A stretch of DNA of 64,000 nucleotides from Bog-756 sp050014755. GTDB lineage: Bacteria > Actinomycetota > Acidimicrobiia > Acidimicrobiales > RAAP-2. The stretch is from contig JBEKCS010000004.1 of the NCBI GenBank assembly GCA_050014755.1, positions 1 to 64,000 on the forward strand, given 5' to 3'. The position numbers and the translations under genes are program-made. Below, piece after piece: positions 1 to 11,518 of the stretch. The stretch's first letter is position 1, and each line of letters begins with the position of its first letter. Under the pieces are notes generated by a model. It had not been told where the DNA came from. It saw only the letters and a list, made by a program, of their open reading frames with translations, and ran no database searches.

Positions 1-119
1 TTCGTCACGACGTCGGTCGGACTGATCATCGAGAAGCCCGATGACTGGTCCCCCAGGTCACGCCGCAGGCCGAGGCTGTTCCCACGGCGGACCTCGTAGG
101 GAACCCGCTGGCCCCTGCC

Positions 120-3011
<2,892 letters not shown>

Positions 3012-3258
3012 GGATGGACCTCATTTCTTTCGTCGTCTGTGCTGTGGGGCGAGTTTCGGGGACTGCGGTGCTGTCGGAGATGCCGGTCGTCGATGCGGTG
3101 AGTGCGCTGCAGGTTCACGGATTGCCAGGGTGCTCCCGAACCCTGGGGAAGACCACGGTGCGCCGTCACCGCCGGGTCGCCCGCCGGTTCCGTCCTGCCC
3201 AGACCGCCCGGGCCCGTCTCCATCGTACCCGGCCGCGTTGACCGAAAATACGACGGAA

Positions 3259-3306
3259 ACACAATATGTTGTGGTTTGCCCTCCCCCGAGGTACGAGATA
3301 GTGGGT
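3259..3306 (-). promoter_or_regulatory. Putative NrdR box pair upstream of nrdJ
   Basis: ACACAATATGTTGTGG at 3259-3274 matches the NrdR consensus ACACWATATATWGTGT at 14 of 16 positions and is nearly palindromic. A weaker second copy at 3291-3306 (10 of 16) begins 32 bases further on, the three-helical-turn spacing usual for NrdR operators. It lies about 250 bases upstream of nrdJ, in the nrdJ-glpK divergent region; the rest of that 479-base gap (3012-3490) shows no gene. NrdR regulation of ribonucleotide reductase genes is established knowledge; its use here is inference from the match. Confidence 0.7.
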
Positions 3307-3478
3307 CTATTACAGCAGTGTAGTTACGCCCCTGTCAACGAATCTCGGAGATTTCCGACGCCAACCGGGCCACGAATTCCCTGTTGGGGGGCCGTTCGCG
3401 AAGGTTCGCAATTCATTGCTGCCCGCGAGCAGCCCGAGCCGGCGGCGGACGTCCCCTTCCCCGGTCGGCCCACCTCAC

Positions 3479-3484
3479 TACAGT
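3479..3484 (+). promoter_or_regulatory. -10 element for leaderless glpK
   Basis: TACAGT sits six bases before the GTG start of glpK, so the predicted transcription start falls on the start codon. No Shine-Dalgarno sequence precedes that GTG, which supports leaderless translation. No convincing -35 element is seen. Confidence 0.45.
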
Positions 3485-3490
3485 CCCCCT

Positions 3491-5062
3491 GTGGCCTCCC
3501 GACACCCCGTCACCATCGCCGTCGACGCCGGGACCACCGGCATCCGTGCCCTGGTCGTCGACGACCAGGCTCGGGTGGTGGACATCGCCTACCGCGAGCT
3601 GACCCAGTACTTCCCGCGTCCTGGTCGGGTCGAGCACGATGCCGACGAGATCTGGCGGTCGGTGCGCGAGACGCTGGCCGAAGTGGCGGGACGACTGGCC
3701 GATGCCGACCGGGTGGCAAGGGCCATCGGGATCACCAACCAACGCGAGACAGTGGTGGCCTGGGACCGGTCGACCGGTGCCACACTGCACCGCGCCCTGG
3801 TCTGGCAGGACCGCAGGACGACGGACCGGTGTGCGGCGCTGCGCGAGGCGGGCCATCTGCCGCTGGTCCGCGAACAGACCGGCCTGGTACTCGACCCGTA
3901 CTTCTCGGCCTCCAAGATGCAGTGGCTCCTCGAGGAGGGGGGCGTCCCGCACGGGCCCGACCTGGCGCTGGCCACGGTCGACGCCTGGCTGCTGTGGAAC
4001 CTGACCGGGGGCGTGGACGGCGGGGTATTCGCAACCGACGTGACCAACGCGTCGCGCACCATGCTGTTCGACATCGTCGTCCGTCGCTGGTCGGAGGAGC
4101 TCTGCGACCTGTTCGGTGTCCCCGACTCCGCCCTTCCCGTGGTCCGACCGTCCTGTGGCCGGCTCGCCACGGTGGCGTCCGGCGCGCTCGGCGGCTCGTC
4201 CCCACTGGCCGGCGTACCGGTGAGCGCCATGATCGGCGACCAGCACGCCGCACTGTTCGGTCAGGCCTGCTTCGATCGCGGCATGACCAAGGCCACCTTC
4301 GGAACCGGCAGCTTCATCCTGATGAACGTAGGGGGCTCCTGCCCCGAGCCGGTCGACGGTCTGCTGACCACCGTGGCGTGGGACCTCGGGACCGATGGCG
4401 ACGTGGCCATCGGCGCCGACGGGGGGCCGAGGGCCGGCCGCAGCTCGCTGGCCTACGCGGTCGAGGGATCGGTGTTCGTGGCCGGGGCAGGCGTGCAGTG
4501 GCTCCGCGACGGCCTGGAGATCATCGAGGAGTCCGCCGACCTCGAGCCGCTGGCCCGCTCGGTCGACTCCTCCGAGGGCGTCGTCATCGTCCCGGCCTTC
4601 ACCGGGCTGGGCAGCCCCCATTGGGACCCGGGTGCCCGGGGAACCATCACCGGCCTCAGCCGGGGAATCGGTCGGGCCCACCTGGCCCGGGCCATGGTCG
4701 AGGCCATGGGGTTCCAGGTGCGCGATGTGCTGGAAGCGATGGGCGCCACCGGAACGGCCCCGTCGGTGGTGCGGGTCGACGGCGGTGCCGCGGTCATGGG
4801 ACTCCTGCTCCAGCACCTGGCCGACCAGGCCCGGCTGGACGTGGTCCGGCCCCGGTCGGTCGAGACGACGGCCCTGGGAGCCGCCACCATGGCGGGACTG
4901 GCCGAGGGGGTGTGGGGTTCGCTCGACGACCTCGACCGGCTGTGGACAGCGGAGGCATCGTTCGCTCCGCTGGCCGACGAGGCCGACGCCACGGTCGCCC
5001 ACCAGGCCTGGCTGCGGTCGGTCGACCGCTCGCGGGGGTGGGTCCGCGACGCTCGGGGCTGA
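3491..5062 (+). CDS. glpK: Glycerol kinase
   Basis: FGGY-family carbohydrate kinase that phosphorylates glycerol to sn-glycerol 3-phosphate. Visible motifs are the N-terminal phosphate-binding segment DAGTTG (residues 12-17), the substrate loop TNQRETVVAWDR near 80, VWQDRRT near 103, and MIGDQHAALFGQ near 246, where the family Asp acts as catalytic base. At 523 residues it is slightly longer than the usual 495-510. The GTG start at 3491 is preferred because homology begins at once after it and a -10 hexamer lies six bases upstream. Transcribed alone, divergently from nrdJ; no glycerol-3-phosphate dehydrogenase or facilitator is adjacent, although an aquaporin-family channel is encoded near 25 kb. 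Confidence 0.93.
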   Translation: MASRHPVTIAVDAGTTGIRALVVDDQARVVDIAYRELTQYFPRPGRVEHDADEIWRSVRETLAEVAGRLADADRVARAIGITNQRETVVAWDRSTGATLHRALVWQDRRTTDRCAALREAGHLPLVREQTGLVLDPYFSASKMQWLLEEGGVPHGPDLALATVDAWLLWNLTGGVDGGVFATDVTNASRTMLFDIVVRRWSEELCDLFGVPDSALPVVRPSCGRLATVASGALGGSSPLAGVPVSAMIGDQHAALFGQACFDRGMTKATFGTGSFILMNVGGSCPEPVDGLLTTVAWDLGTDGDVAIGADGGPRAGRSSLAYAVEGSVFVAGAGVQWLRDGLEIIEESADLEPLARSVDSSEGVVIVPAFTGLGSPHWDPGARGTITGLSRGIGRAHLARAMVEAMGFQVRDVLEAMGATGTAPSVVRVDGGAAVMGLLLQHLADQARLDVVRPRSVETTALGAATMAGLAEGVWGSLDDLDRLWTAEASFAPLADEADATVAHQAWLRSVDRSRGWVRDARG

Positions 5063-5085
5063 TGGGGCAGGACGTCCGACCCGTC

Positions 5086-5102
5086 GGGGCCCCTTCGGCC
5101 CC
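5086..5102. terminator. Candidate bidirectional hairpin between convergent genes
   Basis: GGGGCC-CCTTC-GGCCCC forms a 6-bp GC-only stem with a five-base loop between the ends of the convergent glpK and ACT-domain genes. There is no T tract, so intrinsic termination is only a possibility. Confidence 0.3.
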
Positions 5103-5105
5103 CGG

Positions 5106-5771
5106 TCAGGCCAACTCGCGCCAGCCGTGGTCGGCCAGCTCGCACATGATGGCGATCCACTGGCGCTCCCGCGACCGGAAGACCGGAGCGGCGCGCCCGA
5201 CCACCAGCACGACGCCGGCCCGGACCATCTCGGCGGCGGCCACGATCGGGGTCAGGTCGGAGGGTCCGTTACCCGACTCGTGGGCGCCGACGGGCGACGA
5301 CAGTGGCGCCACCGCCCACAGGGCCATGGCCCGCAGCTCGTCGTCGCTCGGTACCTCTCCGTGAGTCGCCGCCACCCGGGTGGTGTCCGCGTCGACGACG
5401 GCGGCGAAGTCGGCGACGAGGCTGCGGCAGACCCGCTCGGCCAGCCGGTCGAGCAGTGCGTCGGGAGACACCTGGACGAACAGCTCGGTGGCGATGTCGA
5501 GCAGCTCCGCGTGCCGGTCGGGAAGCGGTCCATCGACGGCCCGCAGGGTCTCGATGGTCACGCCGTCCACCTCGAGGATCTCGTCGCGTAACAGGGGGAG
5601 GAGGTGGTCCCCGGCGAGACCTACTCCGAGCTCGTCGACGACGACTCCGTTGTCACGTTGGAGGATGTCGATCGAGACGACGTCGCCGCCCACCGAGCCG
5701 ATGCGGCTGGCCACGGCACCGAGGGCCCCGGGTCGGTCGGGCAGCTGGACGCGGATCAGGTAGTTCGGCAC
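5106..5771 (-). CDS. ACT domain-containing protein
   Basis: The first 75 or so residues form an ACT domain (opening NYLIRVQLPDRPGALGAVASR, with the ligand-site DRPGAL turn), a fold that usually binds amino acids and regulates enzymes or transcription. The remaining 145 residues carry no catalytic motif I can name; their layout (helix-rich start, then hydrophobic strands) is compatible with a GAF-like sensor, but that is a guess. The GTG start at 5771 has TACCCT six bases upstream, the leaderless pattern. It converges with glpK and precedes nothing co-transcribed. Probable amino-acid-responsive regulator; target unknown. Confidence 0.75.
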   Translation of the reverse strand: MPNYLIRVQLPDRPGALGAVASRIGSVGGDVVSIDILQRDNGVVVDELGVGLAGDHLLPLLRDEILEVDGVTIETLRAVDGPLPDRHAELLDIATELFVQVSPDALLDRLAERVCRSLVADFAAVVDADTTRVAATHGEVPSDDELRAMALWAVAPLSSPVGAHESGNGPSDLTPIVAAAEMVRAGVVLVVGRAAPVFRSRERQWIAIMCELADHGWRELA

Positions 5772-5777
5772 CGGTTC

Positions 5778-5783
5778 AGGGTA
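5778..5783 (-). promoter_or_regulatory. -10 element of ACT-domain gene
   Basis: On the minus strand TACCCT is followed by six bases and then the GTG start codon, consistent with a leaderless transcript. Confidence 0.4.
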
Positions 5784-5816
5784 GAGGGAAATTGTGTCGG
5801 TTCGGTTTCGGGTCGG

Positions 5817-6563
5817 TTACGACCTCGGCCTCGTGACCGGGGTCACGACCGCCCCCGCATGGCCGGCCGTCGGCCTCGTGCGGCTGGCGTACTCGTCCAC
5901 GTACTCCTGGCCCGACAAGGCGGCGATCCCCCGCATCAGGGCATCGGTGAGCGCCCGCAGTTCGCCCTGGTCGACGTCGCTCGGCGTCTCCGGAGACGGG
6001 ACCCGCTCGCCCGTCGTGACCAGGACGCCGTCCCGCTCGAAGGCGAGGGGTGCCCCGAAACGGACGGTGACCGCCCGGAACGGGTGCATGAACATGCTCC
6101 CGGGGGGCTGCACCTGACGGGTACCCACGATGCCGACGGGGACCACCGGCACGTTGCAGCCGAGGCTGAGCCGGGCCACGCCGGTCTTCCCCTTGTGGAG
6201 CCGGACATCCGGGGCCCGGGTCCCCTCGGGGTAGATGGCCAGGACCCCGCCGCCGCTGAGTACCTGGGTGGCGGTGTCGAGCGCCCGCTGCGAGGCGTCG
6301 CCGCCGCTCCGGTTCATCGGGATCTGTCCGGCCGCCCGGAAGAACCAGGCCGTCCTCCATCTGTCGAAGTACTCGGCTTTGGCCACGTAGGTCACCCGTC
6401 GCCTGATCACCAGGGGGAGGAAGAACGAATCGCAGAAGGACTGGTGGTTGGCGGCCAGGATCACCGGACCGCGGGCCGGGATGTGCTCGCGCCCCTCCAC
6501 CCGGACCCTCCACAGGATGTAGAGGAACGGGCTGATGACCGCCTTCATGATCCAGTACGCCAC
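5817..6563 (-). CDS. 1-acyl-sn-glycerol-3-phosphate acyltransferase family protein
   Basis: PlsC-type acyltransferase of phospholipid synthesis, acting at the inner face of the membrane. Seen: the catalytic NHQSFCD box (NHx4D) at residues 39-45, and YPEGTR at 111-116, the acyl-acceptor-binding block. An N-terminal hydrophobic helix (VAYWIMKAVISPFLYILW) can anchor it. Two starts compete. The GTG at 6563 gives 248 residues that begin where the family begins and has TACCGT six bases upstream. An upstream GTG at 6659 would overlap the stop of the preceding aminotransferase gene as GTGA but adds 32 Arg-rich residues not typical of the family. I prefer 6563. Confidence 0.88.
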   Translation of the reverse strand: MAYWIMKAVISPFLYILWRVRVEGREHIPARGPVILAANHQSFCDSFFLPLVIRRRVTYVAKAEYFDRWRTAWFFRAAGQIPMNRSGGDASQRALDTATQVLSGGGVLAIYPEGTRAPDVRLHKGKTGVARLSLGCNVPVVPVGIVGTRQVQPPGSMFMHPFRAVTVRFGAPLAFERDGVLVTTGERVPSPETPSDVDQGELRALTDALMRGIAALSGQEYVDEYASRTRPTAGHAGAVVTPVTRPRS

Positions 6564-6569
6564 GGTCAA

Positions 6570-6575
6570 ACGGTA
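6570..6575 (-). promoter_or_regulatory. -10 element of plsC-like gene
   Basis: Minus-strand TACCGT, six bases before the GTG at 6563; supports that start and a leaderless message, separate from any read-through from the upstream aminotransferase gene. Confidence 0.4.
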
Positions 6576-6655
6576 ACCGTGCCCGTGCCGTCCCGCACTG
6601 ATGACCCGGCGAGTGGCTCGGCGAGGCCCGCGGCGACACCGCCGGGGGCCGGCGC

Positions 6656-7864
6656 TCACTGCAGTTTGGTCAGTGCCTTCCGCAGGCTGCGCACGCCCTG
6701 GCTGATCCGTTGCTCGTTCTCGATGAGGGCGAACCGCACGTGCCCGTCACCCCCCGGCCCAAAGCCCACGCCCGGCGATGTGGCCAGGTCGGCCTCTTCC
6801 ACCAGGAACTTGGCGAAGTCGAGCGAGCCCATCTCCCGATAGGGCTCGGGGATCGGGGCCCACACGAACATCGTCCCCCGGGGCGGGGTGACGTCCCATC
6901 CGATCCGGCGCAGTCCGTCGCACAGGGTGTCCCGGCGGGACTGGTAGATGTCGTTGATCACCTTGGGGTAGTCCGGCGCCTCGTTCATGGCCACGATGGC
7001 GGCGATCTGGATGGGCTGGAAGGTTCCGTAGTCGAGGTAGCTCTTGAGCTTGGTCAGCGCCTGGACGATCTCGGCGTTCCCCACCAGGAAGCCGACGCGC
7101 CAGCCGGCCATCGAGAACGACTTGGTCATCGTGTAGAGCTCGACGGCGACGTCCTTCGCCCCCGGAACCTGCAGGATCGAGGGCGGCGTGTAACCGTCGA
7201 AGGCGATGTCGGCGTAGGCGAAGTCGTGCACGAGCACGATGTCGCGCTCTTTGGCGAACTCCACGATCCGGGTCATCCACGCCAGGTCGACGCACTCGGT
7301 GGTCGGGTTGTGGGGGAAGGACAGCACCACCACCCGGGGCTTGGGCCAGGCCGACTCCCACGCCTCCATCAGGTTGTCGAAGAAGGCGGCACCGCCCTCG
7401 TCGCTGTCGCCGCCCCCGCCGTTGGCCGTGTCGAGCCGGACGTGGCGGATGTCCGCCCCGGCGAACAGCGGCGCGTAGATGTGGATCGGGTACGACGGCG
7501 ACGGCACCAGTGCGGTGTCGCCCGGTCCCACCAGCACCCACATCAGATGGGACAGTCCCTCTTTCGCTCCGATGGTGGTGACCACCTCGGTATCGGGGTC
7601 GAGCTCGACGTCGAACTTGCGGAGGTAGAGGTCACCGATGGCCTGGCGGATCTTGGGGATGCCGCGACTGGCCGAGTAACGGTGGTTCCGCGGGTTGCGT
7701 GCCGCTTCGGCCAGCTTCTCCACGGCCACCTCGGGCGAGGGGAGGTCGGGATTGCCGAACCCCATGTCGATGACGTCCCTCCCGTCGTGGCGGGCGGCGG
7801 CCTTCAGGTCGTTGATGGTGGCGAACACGTACGGCGGCAGCCCGTTGATGCGGCGGAAATCCAT
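6656..7864 (-). CDS. AlaC-like class I/II aminotransferase
   Basis: PLP-dependent fold-type I aminotransferase. The sequence follows E. coli AlaC (alanine:2-oxoglutarate transaminase) closely: INGLPPYVF at the start, GNPD at 37-40, YSASRGIP around 63-70, VHDFAYADI near 212-220 (Asp and Tyr contact PLP) and TKSFSMAGWR with the Schiff-base lysine at 248. A Gly/Asp/Glu-rich loop near 145-158 is extra relative to AlaC. The ATG at 7864 is chosen because homology starts there; a TAACCT hexamer lies five bases upstream. Likely makes alanine from pyruvate, but substrate preference in this family varies and cannot be read from sequence. Confidence 0.88.
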   Translation of the reverse strand: MDFRRINGLPPYVFATINDLKAAARHDGRDVIDMGFGNPDLPSPEVAVEKLAEAARNPRNHRYSASRGIPKIRQAIGDLYLRKFDVELDPDTEVVTTIGAKEGLSHLMWVLVGPGDTALVPSPSYPIHIYAPLFAGADIRHVRLDTANGGGGDSDEGGAAFFDNLMEAWESAWPKPRVVVLSFPHNPTTECVDLAWMTRIVEFAKERDIVLVHDFAYADIAFDGYTPPSILQVPGAKDVAVELYTMTKSFSMAGWRVGFLVGNAEIVQALTKLKSYLDYGTFQPIQIAAIVAMNEAPDYPKVINDIYQSRRDTLCDGLRRIGWDVTPPRGTMFVWAPIPEPYREMGSLDFAKFLVEEADLATSPGVGFGPGGDGHVRFALIENEQRISQGVRSLRKALTKLQ

Positions 7865-7869
7865 GCTCC

Positions 7870-7875
7870 AGGTTA
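7870..7875 (-). promoter_or_regulatory. -10 element of AlaC-like gene
   Basis: Minus-strand TAACCT, five bases before the ATG at 7864; the spacer contains GGAGC too close to the start to be a normal Shine-Dalgarno site. Confidence 0.35.
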
Positions 7876-7940
7876 CCGCCGGACCCCGAGGCCGGCGCAC
7901 CGCACGCCGACGACCCCCCGGCGGCCGTCGCCGCCGACCC

Positions 7941-8633
7941 CTACCGGACCGTCGCCGCGGCCTCGGCGACCACCTCGATCGACTCCGGCCAGGCGCACAC
8001 CGCCCACGTCGCCCCTGCGGCGGCCACCGCGCCGAGCACGGCTCGGGCCTCGGCCGACGACTCCCCCACCGGACCGCCCCAGGTCACCTCCACACCCTGA
8101 TCGGCCAGGCGCCTCACCTGGTCGGCGCCGACCTGCCACACGTTGACCGCGGCGCCGGTGGCCCGGGCCAGGGCCACCGTCTCGGGGCGACCACCGCCCA
8201 CCCAGACGGGCACCCCGGCCGCGGCCACCGCGGCGGCCACCGATCCGAGGCGCTCCCTACGGATCCCGGCCGGTTCGAAGGGGATCCCGTAGGCCTCGTT
8301 CTCTTCCCGACTGAGCCTGTCCCCCGTGCCGATCCCGGCGATGCACCGCCCCCCGCTGATGGCATGGACCCCGCACAGCACGTCGACCAGGACCTGGTCG
8401 GGCAGCAGCCCGATCCGGGCGACGAGCGTGCCGAGGGAGACCGTCGTGGTCGACGCGGCCAGTGCGCCGAGCAGCGGTCCCGACGAGAGTGCCGGCCGAC
8501 CCGGTTGGCCCATGGGCCACAGGTGGTCGAAGCAGAAGACGCCGTCGATGCCCAGCTCCTCGGCCCGGCGAGCGGCCGCCAGGGCGGTGTCGGCCTCGTC
8601 GCGGAATTGCGGGAGGGTGATGCCGACCTTCAC
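7941..8633 (-). CDS. LLM-class flavin/F420-dependent oxidoreductase
   Basis: Bacterial luciferase-like TIM-barrel protein. Seen: the opening strand MKVGITLPQF, the HLWPMG segment near residue 41, a VSLGTLVAR strand, ISGGRCIAGIGTGDR (the family GR-x3-GxG region) near 92-106, and PVWVGGG in the C-terminal half. Members use F420 or FMN to reduce or oxidise varied substrates. At 230 residues it is shorter than the common 280-340, lacking part of the C-terminal barrel, so function may be altered. It lies alone between the aminotransferase gene and a START-like gene. The GTG start has no obvious Shine-Dalgarno sequence. Confidence 0.8.
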   Translation of the reverse strand: MKVGITLPQFRDEADTALAAARRAEELGIDGVFCFDHLWPMGQPGRPALSSGPLLGALAASTTTVSLGTLVARIGLLPDQVLVDVLCGVHAISGGRCIAGIGTGDRLSREENEAYGIPFEPAGIRRERLGSVAAAVAAAGVPVWVGGGRPETVALARATGAAVNVWQVGADQVRRLADQGVEVTWGGPVGESSAEARAVLGAVAAAGATWAVCAWPESIEVVAEAAATVR

Positions 8634-8685
8634 CGCCGGCTCGTCCGACGGCCCGTCGGCCGCCCCGGAGCGCCGCCGACGGGGG

Positions 8686-9129
8686 TCACGCCACCGACTC
8701 GACGCGTGCCTTCAGGTCGCGGAGGGCGATGGACATGATGCGACTCTGGGCGCGCATCTTGATGAAGCCGGGCAGGGGCACCTTCATCTCGACCTCGAGA
8801 TGGTAGGTGACCTCCGTCCCCCCGTCGGGTGTCGGGGCGAACACGTAGCGGCCGTCGAGCTTGTTCGTGATGTCGCCCTCGGTCTGGACCCAGGCCAACA
8901 CCCGCGGCGCCTCGGAGTAGTCGTAGGAGAGGGTGTAGCTGGTGCTGCGGCCGAAGGCGGCGGCCCGGAAGGTGACCACGCTCGGCCTGCCCTCACCGTC
9001 GCGCTCGTCGATGGTCACCGCCTTGATGTCGGCGGCCCACGACGGGTAGCTGGCGATGTCGGCACTGACCTCGAAACAGCGCGCCGGACTGGCCGACACC
9101 ACCATCCGCTCAGTGGCTTGTTCGGCCAC
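8686..9129 (-). CDS. SRPBCC (START/polyketide-cyclase-like) family protein
   Basis: Small 147-residue protein with the SRPBCC helix-grip pattern: ATERMVVSASPARCFEVSAD at the start, a central antiparallel sheet (GTEVTYHLEVEM), and a long C-terminal helix ending in LKARVESVA. Such proteins form a hydrophobic pocket for lipids or aromatic compounds, and actinobacteria carry many of unknown ligand. GTG start at 9129 with GGAGG eight bases upstream. It lies 45 bases downstream of a glycosyltransferase gene on the same strand and could be co-transcribed with it. Family call is firm; role unknown. Confidence 0.82.
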   Translation of the reverse strand: MAEQATERMVVSASPARCFEVSADIASYPSWAADIKAVTIDERDGEGRPSVVTFRAAAFGRSTSYTLSYDYSEAPRVLAWVQTEGDITNKLDGRYVFAPTPDGGTEVTYHLEVEMKVPLPGFIKMRAQSRIMSIALRDLKARVESVA

Positions 9130-9174
9130 GATCGGCCCTCCTCCTCGAATCGTTGGTCGGAGCCCCCATGGGAC

Positions 9175-10317
9175 TCAGCCTTGCGTGTCGCCGAGCGACG
9201 CCGCCAGCCTAGGTGCGAGCAGGTCGTAGTCGAAGGATGCCTCGGCCCGGCGGCGCGCCTCTTCGCCCATCCTCGCGGCCCGGACCGGGTCGGCCAGCAG
9301 ACCGGCGATGGCACGGGCCACGTCGCCGGCCTCGGTCGGGCGCCGCACCAGGACACCGGTGACCCCGTCCTCGACCGCCTCGGCCGCTCCGCCCGACGCC
9401 CCCGCCACCTGGGGGACCCCGGCGGCGGCGGCCTCGACGAAGACGATCCCGAATCCCTCCTGCTCGAGGCCCATCCACCGGTTGCGGCAGAGCATGGCGA
9501 AGACGTCGGCCGCGCCGACCAGGCGGGGGAGGTCACCGTCGGACACCCCGCCGAGGAGGCGCACCGGTGCGCCGATCTCGGCCACCCGACCGGCCAGGCG
9601 CTCGGCATCCCTCCCCCGTCCGGCGATGGCCACGGTCAGGTCCGGGAACCGCCCGGACAGCGAGGCGGCCGCGTCGATGAGCACGTCCATCCCCTTGCGG
9701 GGAACCAGCCGGCTCACGCTGACCACCAGGGGCCCCTCGGCCGGCAGACCGAGATCGGTACGGGCCGCCACCCGCTCGTCGGCGCAGAGCGGGGTGAACC
9801 GCTGGAGGTCGACCCCCGGCGGGATCTCCACCACCGGCGGCATGTCCCGGCCGCGTACGGCCCGACTGGCCTCGGCCGCCGGGTAGCCCCCGGCCGACAC
9901 GGCCAGGGCGGCGCCCCGGACCACACCGGCCAGGAGGGACCGGCTCACGGGCAGGCGCCCCGGAATGGCCACCTCGGCACCGTGGAGGACGACCGCATAG
10001 GGAATGCCGAGGCGCGGGCCGACCAGGCCCAGCGGGAATGCCGGGTCGAGGACGACCAGATCGGCACCGACCCGCTCCGCCGTCTCGCGGATGCGGCGGA
10101 CCACCGCGGGCGTGGGAAGGAGCACGCTCGACGGCATTCGTTCGATGTGGATCCCCTGTTCGGCCTGGAGCGCGTCGAAGGCGGCCGCACCAGGGTGGGA
10201 GGAGGCGGTGAGCACCGCGTACGACGCGGGGTCGAGCCTCCGCCACAGCTCCCACAGATAGACCTGGATCCCCCCGACCTTGGGCGGGAAGTCGTTGGTG
10301 ACGAGCAGGTGGGTCAT
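9175..10317 (-). CDS. GT4-family glycosyltransferase (PimB-like)
   Basis: GT-B fold retaining glycosyltransferase of 380 residues. The N-terminal acceptor domain starts TNDFPPKVGGIQVY (GGxxVY loop); the C-terminal nucleotide-sugar domain has VSRLVPRKGMDVLI and the E-x7-E motif in EGFGIVFVEA, followed by the gly-rich ASGGAAEAV. The pattern resembles actinobacterial mannosyltransferases that build phosphatidylinositol mannosides, but donor and acceptor cannot be fixed from sequence. The ATG at 10317 overlaps the queG stop as ATGA, so the two genes are probably translationally coupled although their functions look unrelated. Confidence 0.85.
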   Translation of the reverse strand: MTHLLVTNDFPPKVGGIQVYLWELWRRLDPASYAVLTASSHPGAAAFDALQAEQGIHIERMPSSVLLPTPAVVRRIRETAERVGADLVVLDPAFPLGLVGPRLGIPYAVVLHGAEVAIPGRLPVSRSLLAGVVRGAALAVSAGGYPAAEASRAVRGRDMPPVVEIPPGVDLQRFTPLCADERVAARTDLGLPAEGPLVVSVSRLVPRKGMDVLIDAAASLSGRFPDLTVAIAGRGRDAERLAGRVAEIGAPVRLLGGVSDGDLPRLVGAADVFAMLCRNRWMGLEQEGFGIVFVEAAAAGVPQVAGASGGAAEAVEDGVTGVLVRRPTEAGDVARAIAGLLADPVRAARMGEEARRRAEASFDYDLLAPRLAASLGDTQG

Positions 10318-11435
10318 CGGGCCGCTCCGGTCGGCTCCTCGACCACGTCGGGCCGGCCCAGGCGCACGGCAGCCCATCGCGCGTGCTCGGCCAGCAGCTC
10401 GTCGTCACCGAGGGCCCACCGCGTCACCGCCGCCACCGTCGCCGCATCCCCGCCGTCGCCGACGTTGCCCAGGACCACCAGGGCGTTGCGCCGCAGCCAC
10501 CGGGGGTCGCGCTCGGCGATGTACCAGCGACCGTGGGCGGCCAGCAGGTCCTCGTCAGAGGATTCCAGCAGTTCGATCAGGTCGACGGCGGCCACCGTCC
10601 CCGGCTCGGCCACAGCCGGAGGGTGTCGGCGGTCGCCCCTCCGGTTCACGGGACACACCTGTTGGCACTCGTCGCATCCGTAGAGGCGGTCACCCAGGGC
10701 GGTGCGGAACTCGACGGGAAACGTCCCGGGAGCCTGTACCAGCCAGGCCAGGCAGCGTCGGGCGTCGAGCACGCCGTCCTCCACGAGCGCCCCGGTGGGG
10801 CACGCCGTGATGCAGCGACGGCACGTCCCACAGCCCTCGGCCGGCCCGGACGGACCCGACGGACCGGTCGGTTCGAGCCGGGCGTCGGTCACCACCGAGC
10901 CGAGTACGAACCACGAGCCGTGCCCCGGCAGGAGGAGCATGGTGTTGCGTCCGTACCAACCGAGGCCCGCCCGCTGGGCGGCCGGCCGGTCCACCAGGGC
11001 GTTGTCGTCCACGACGACCATGGCCCGCCAGCCGTCGGCTCGGATCCGCTCGGCGACCCGTTCGAGCGCCTGACGGAGCGACCCGTAATGGTCGCGTCGG
11101 GCGAAGCGGGCCACCGAGCCCTCGGGGACGGACGGGGAGGTCGAGGCCGGCGGATCGGCCCTGCGGTAGCCCCACGCCCCGACTACCAGTGAACATGCTC
11201 CCTCGAGGATCCGACCCGGATCGGTCGACCGTTCCGGATTGCGGTAGGTGAACTGCATGCCGGCATGGAGTCCGTCGTGCCGGCGGGACCGGATGTCGGC
11301 ACGGGTGTCCTCGAATACTGCGGCATCGGCGATGCCCACCGCGGTGAGCCCGGCGTCCGCCCCGATGCGGCGCACCTCGAGGCCCAGGCGATGCAGGCCG
11401 TCGAAGGTGGACGCTGCCGACGGACGGCACACCAT
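10314..11435 (-). CDS. queG: tRNA epoxyqueuosine reductase
   Basis: Catalyses the last step of queuosine synthesis in tRNA, reducing epoxyqueuosine with cobalamin and two [4Fe-4S] clusters. The 373-residue protein has the catalytic Asp region VVVDDNALVDR (about 141-150), ferredoxin-type cysteines at 202, 205, 208 and 212 (CGTCRRCITACPTGA), a further Cys at 228, and a second set at 254, 257 and 261 (CDECQQVCP). A HEAT-like helical tail follows (WLRRNALVVLGN). Start ATG 11435 is placed by homology; the longer open frame upstream is Arg-rich shadow sequence. No other queuosine gene is adjacent. Use of B12 fits the B12-dependent reductase at the window start. Confidence 0.93.
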   Translation of the reverse strand: MVCRPSAASTFDGLHRLGLEVRRIGADAGLTAVGIADAAVFEDTRADIRSRRHDGLHAGMQFTYRNPERSTDPGRILEGACSLVVGAWGYRRADPPASTSPSVPEGSVARFARRDHYGSLRQALERVAERIRADGWRAMVVVDDNALVDRPAAQRAGLGWYGRNTMLLLPGHGSWFVLGSVVTDARLEPTGPSGPSGPAEGCGTCRRCITACPTGALVEDGVLDARRCLAWLVQAPGTFPVEFRTALGDRLYGCDECQQVCPVNRRGDRRHPPAVAEPGTVAAVDLIELLESSDEDLLAAHGRWYIAERDPRWLRRNALVVLGNVGDGGDAATVAAVTRWALGDDELLAEHARWAAVRLGRPDVVEEPTGAAR

Positions 11436-11518
11436 GGATCTGGGCACGCCCCATGGTCGCACGACCGCGGGCGTCGTCGGAACCGGTCCGGTGGTCCGCG
11501 ACCGGCCGATCGCGACCC

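Noticed and set aside
1..119. Start of another minus-strand gene at the left edge
   Set aside because: A frame reading VPYEVRRGNSLGLRRDLGDQ runs off the edge after the nrdJ stop, but no start codon or ribosome site is clear and too little is visible to call a gene.
8326..10683. 785-codon plus-strand open frame
   Set aside because: Antisense to the LLM, SRPBCC, glycosyltransferase and queG genes, all of which have clear family motifs; composition is shadow-like.
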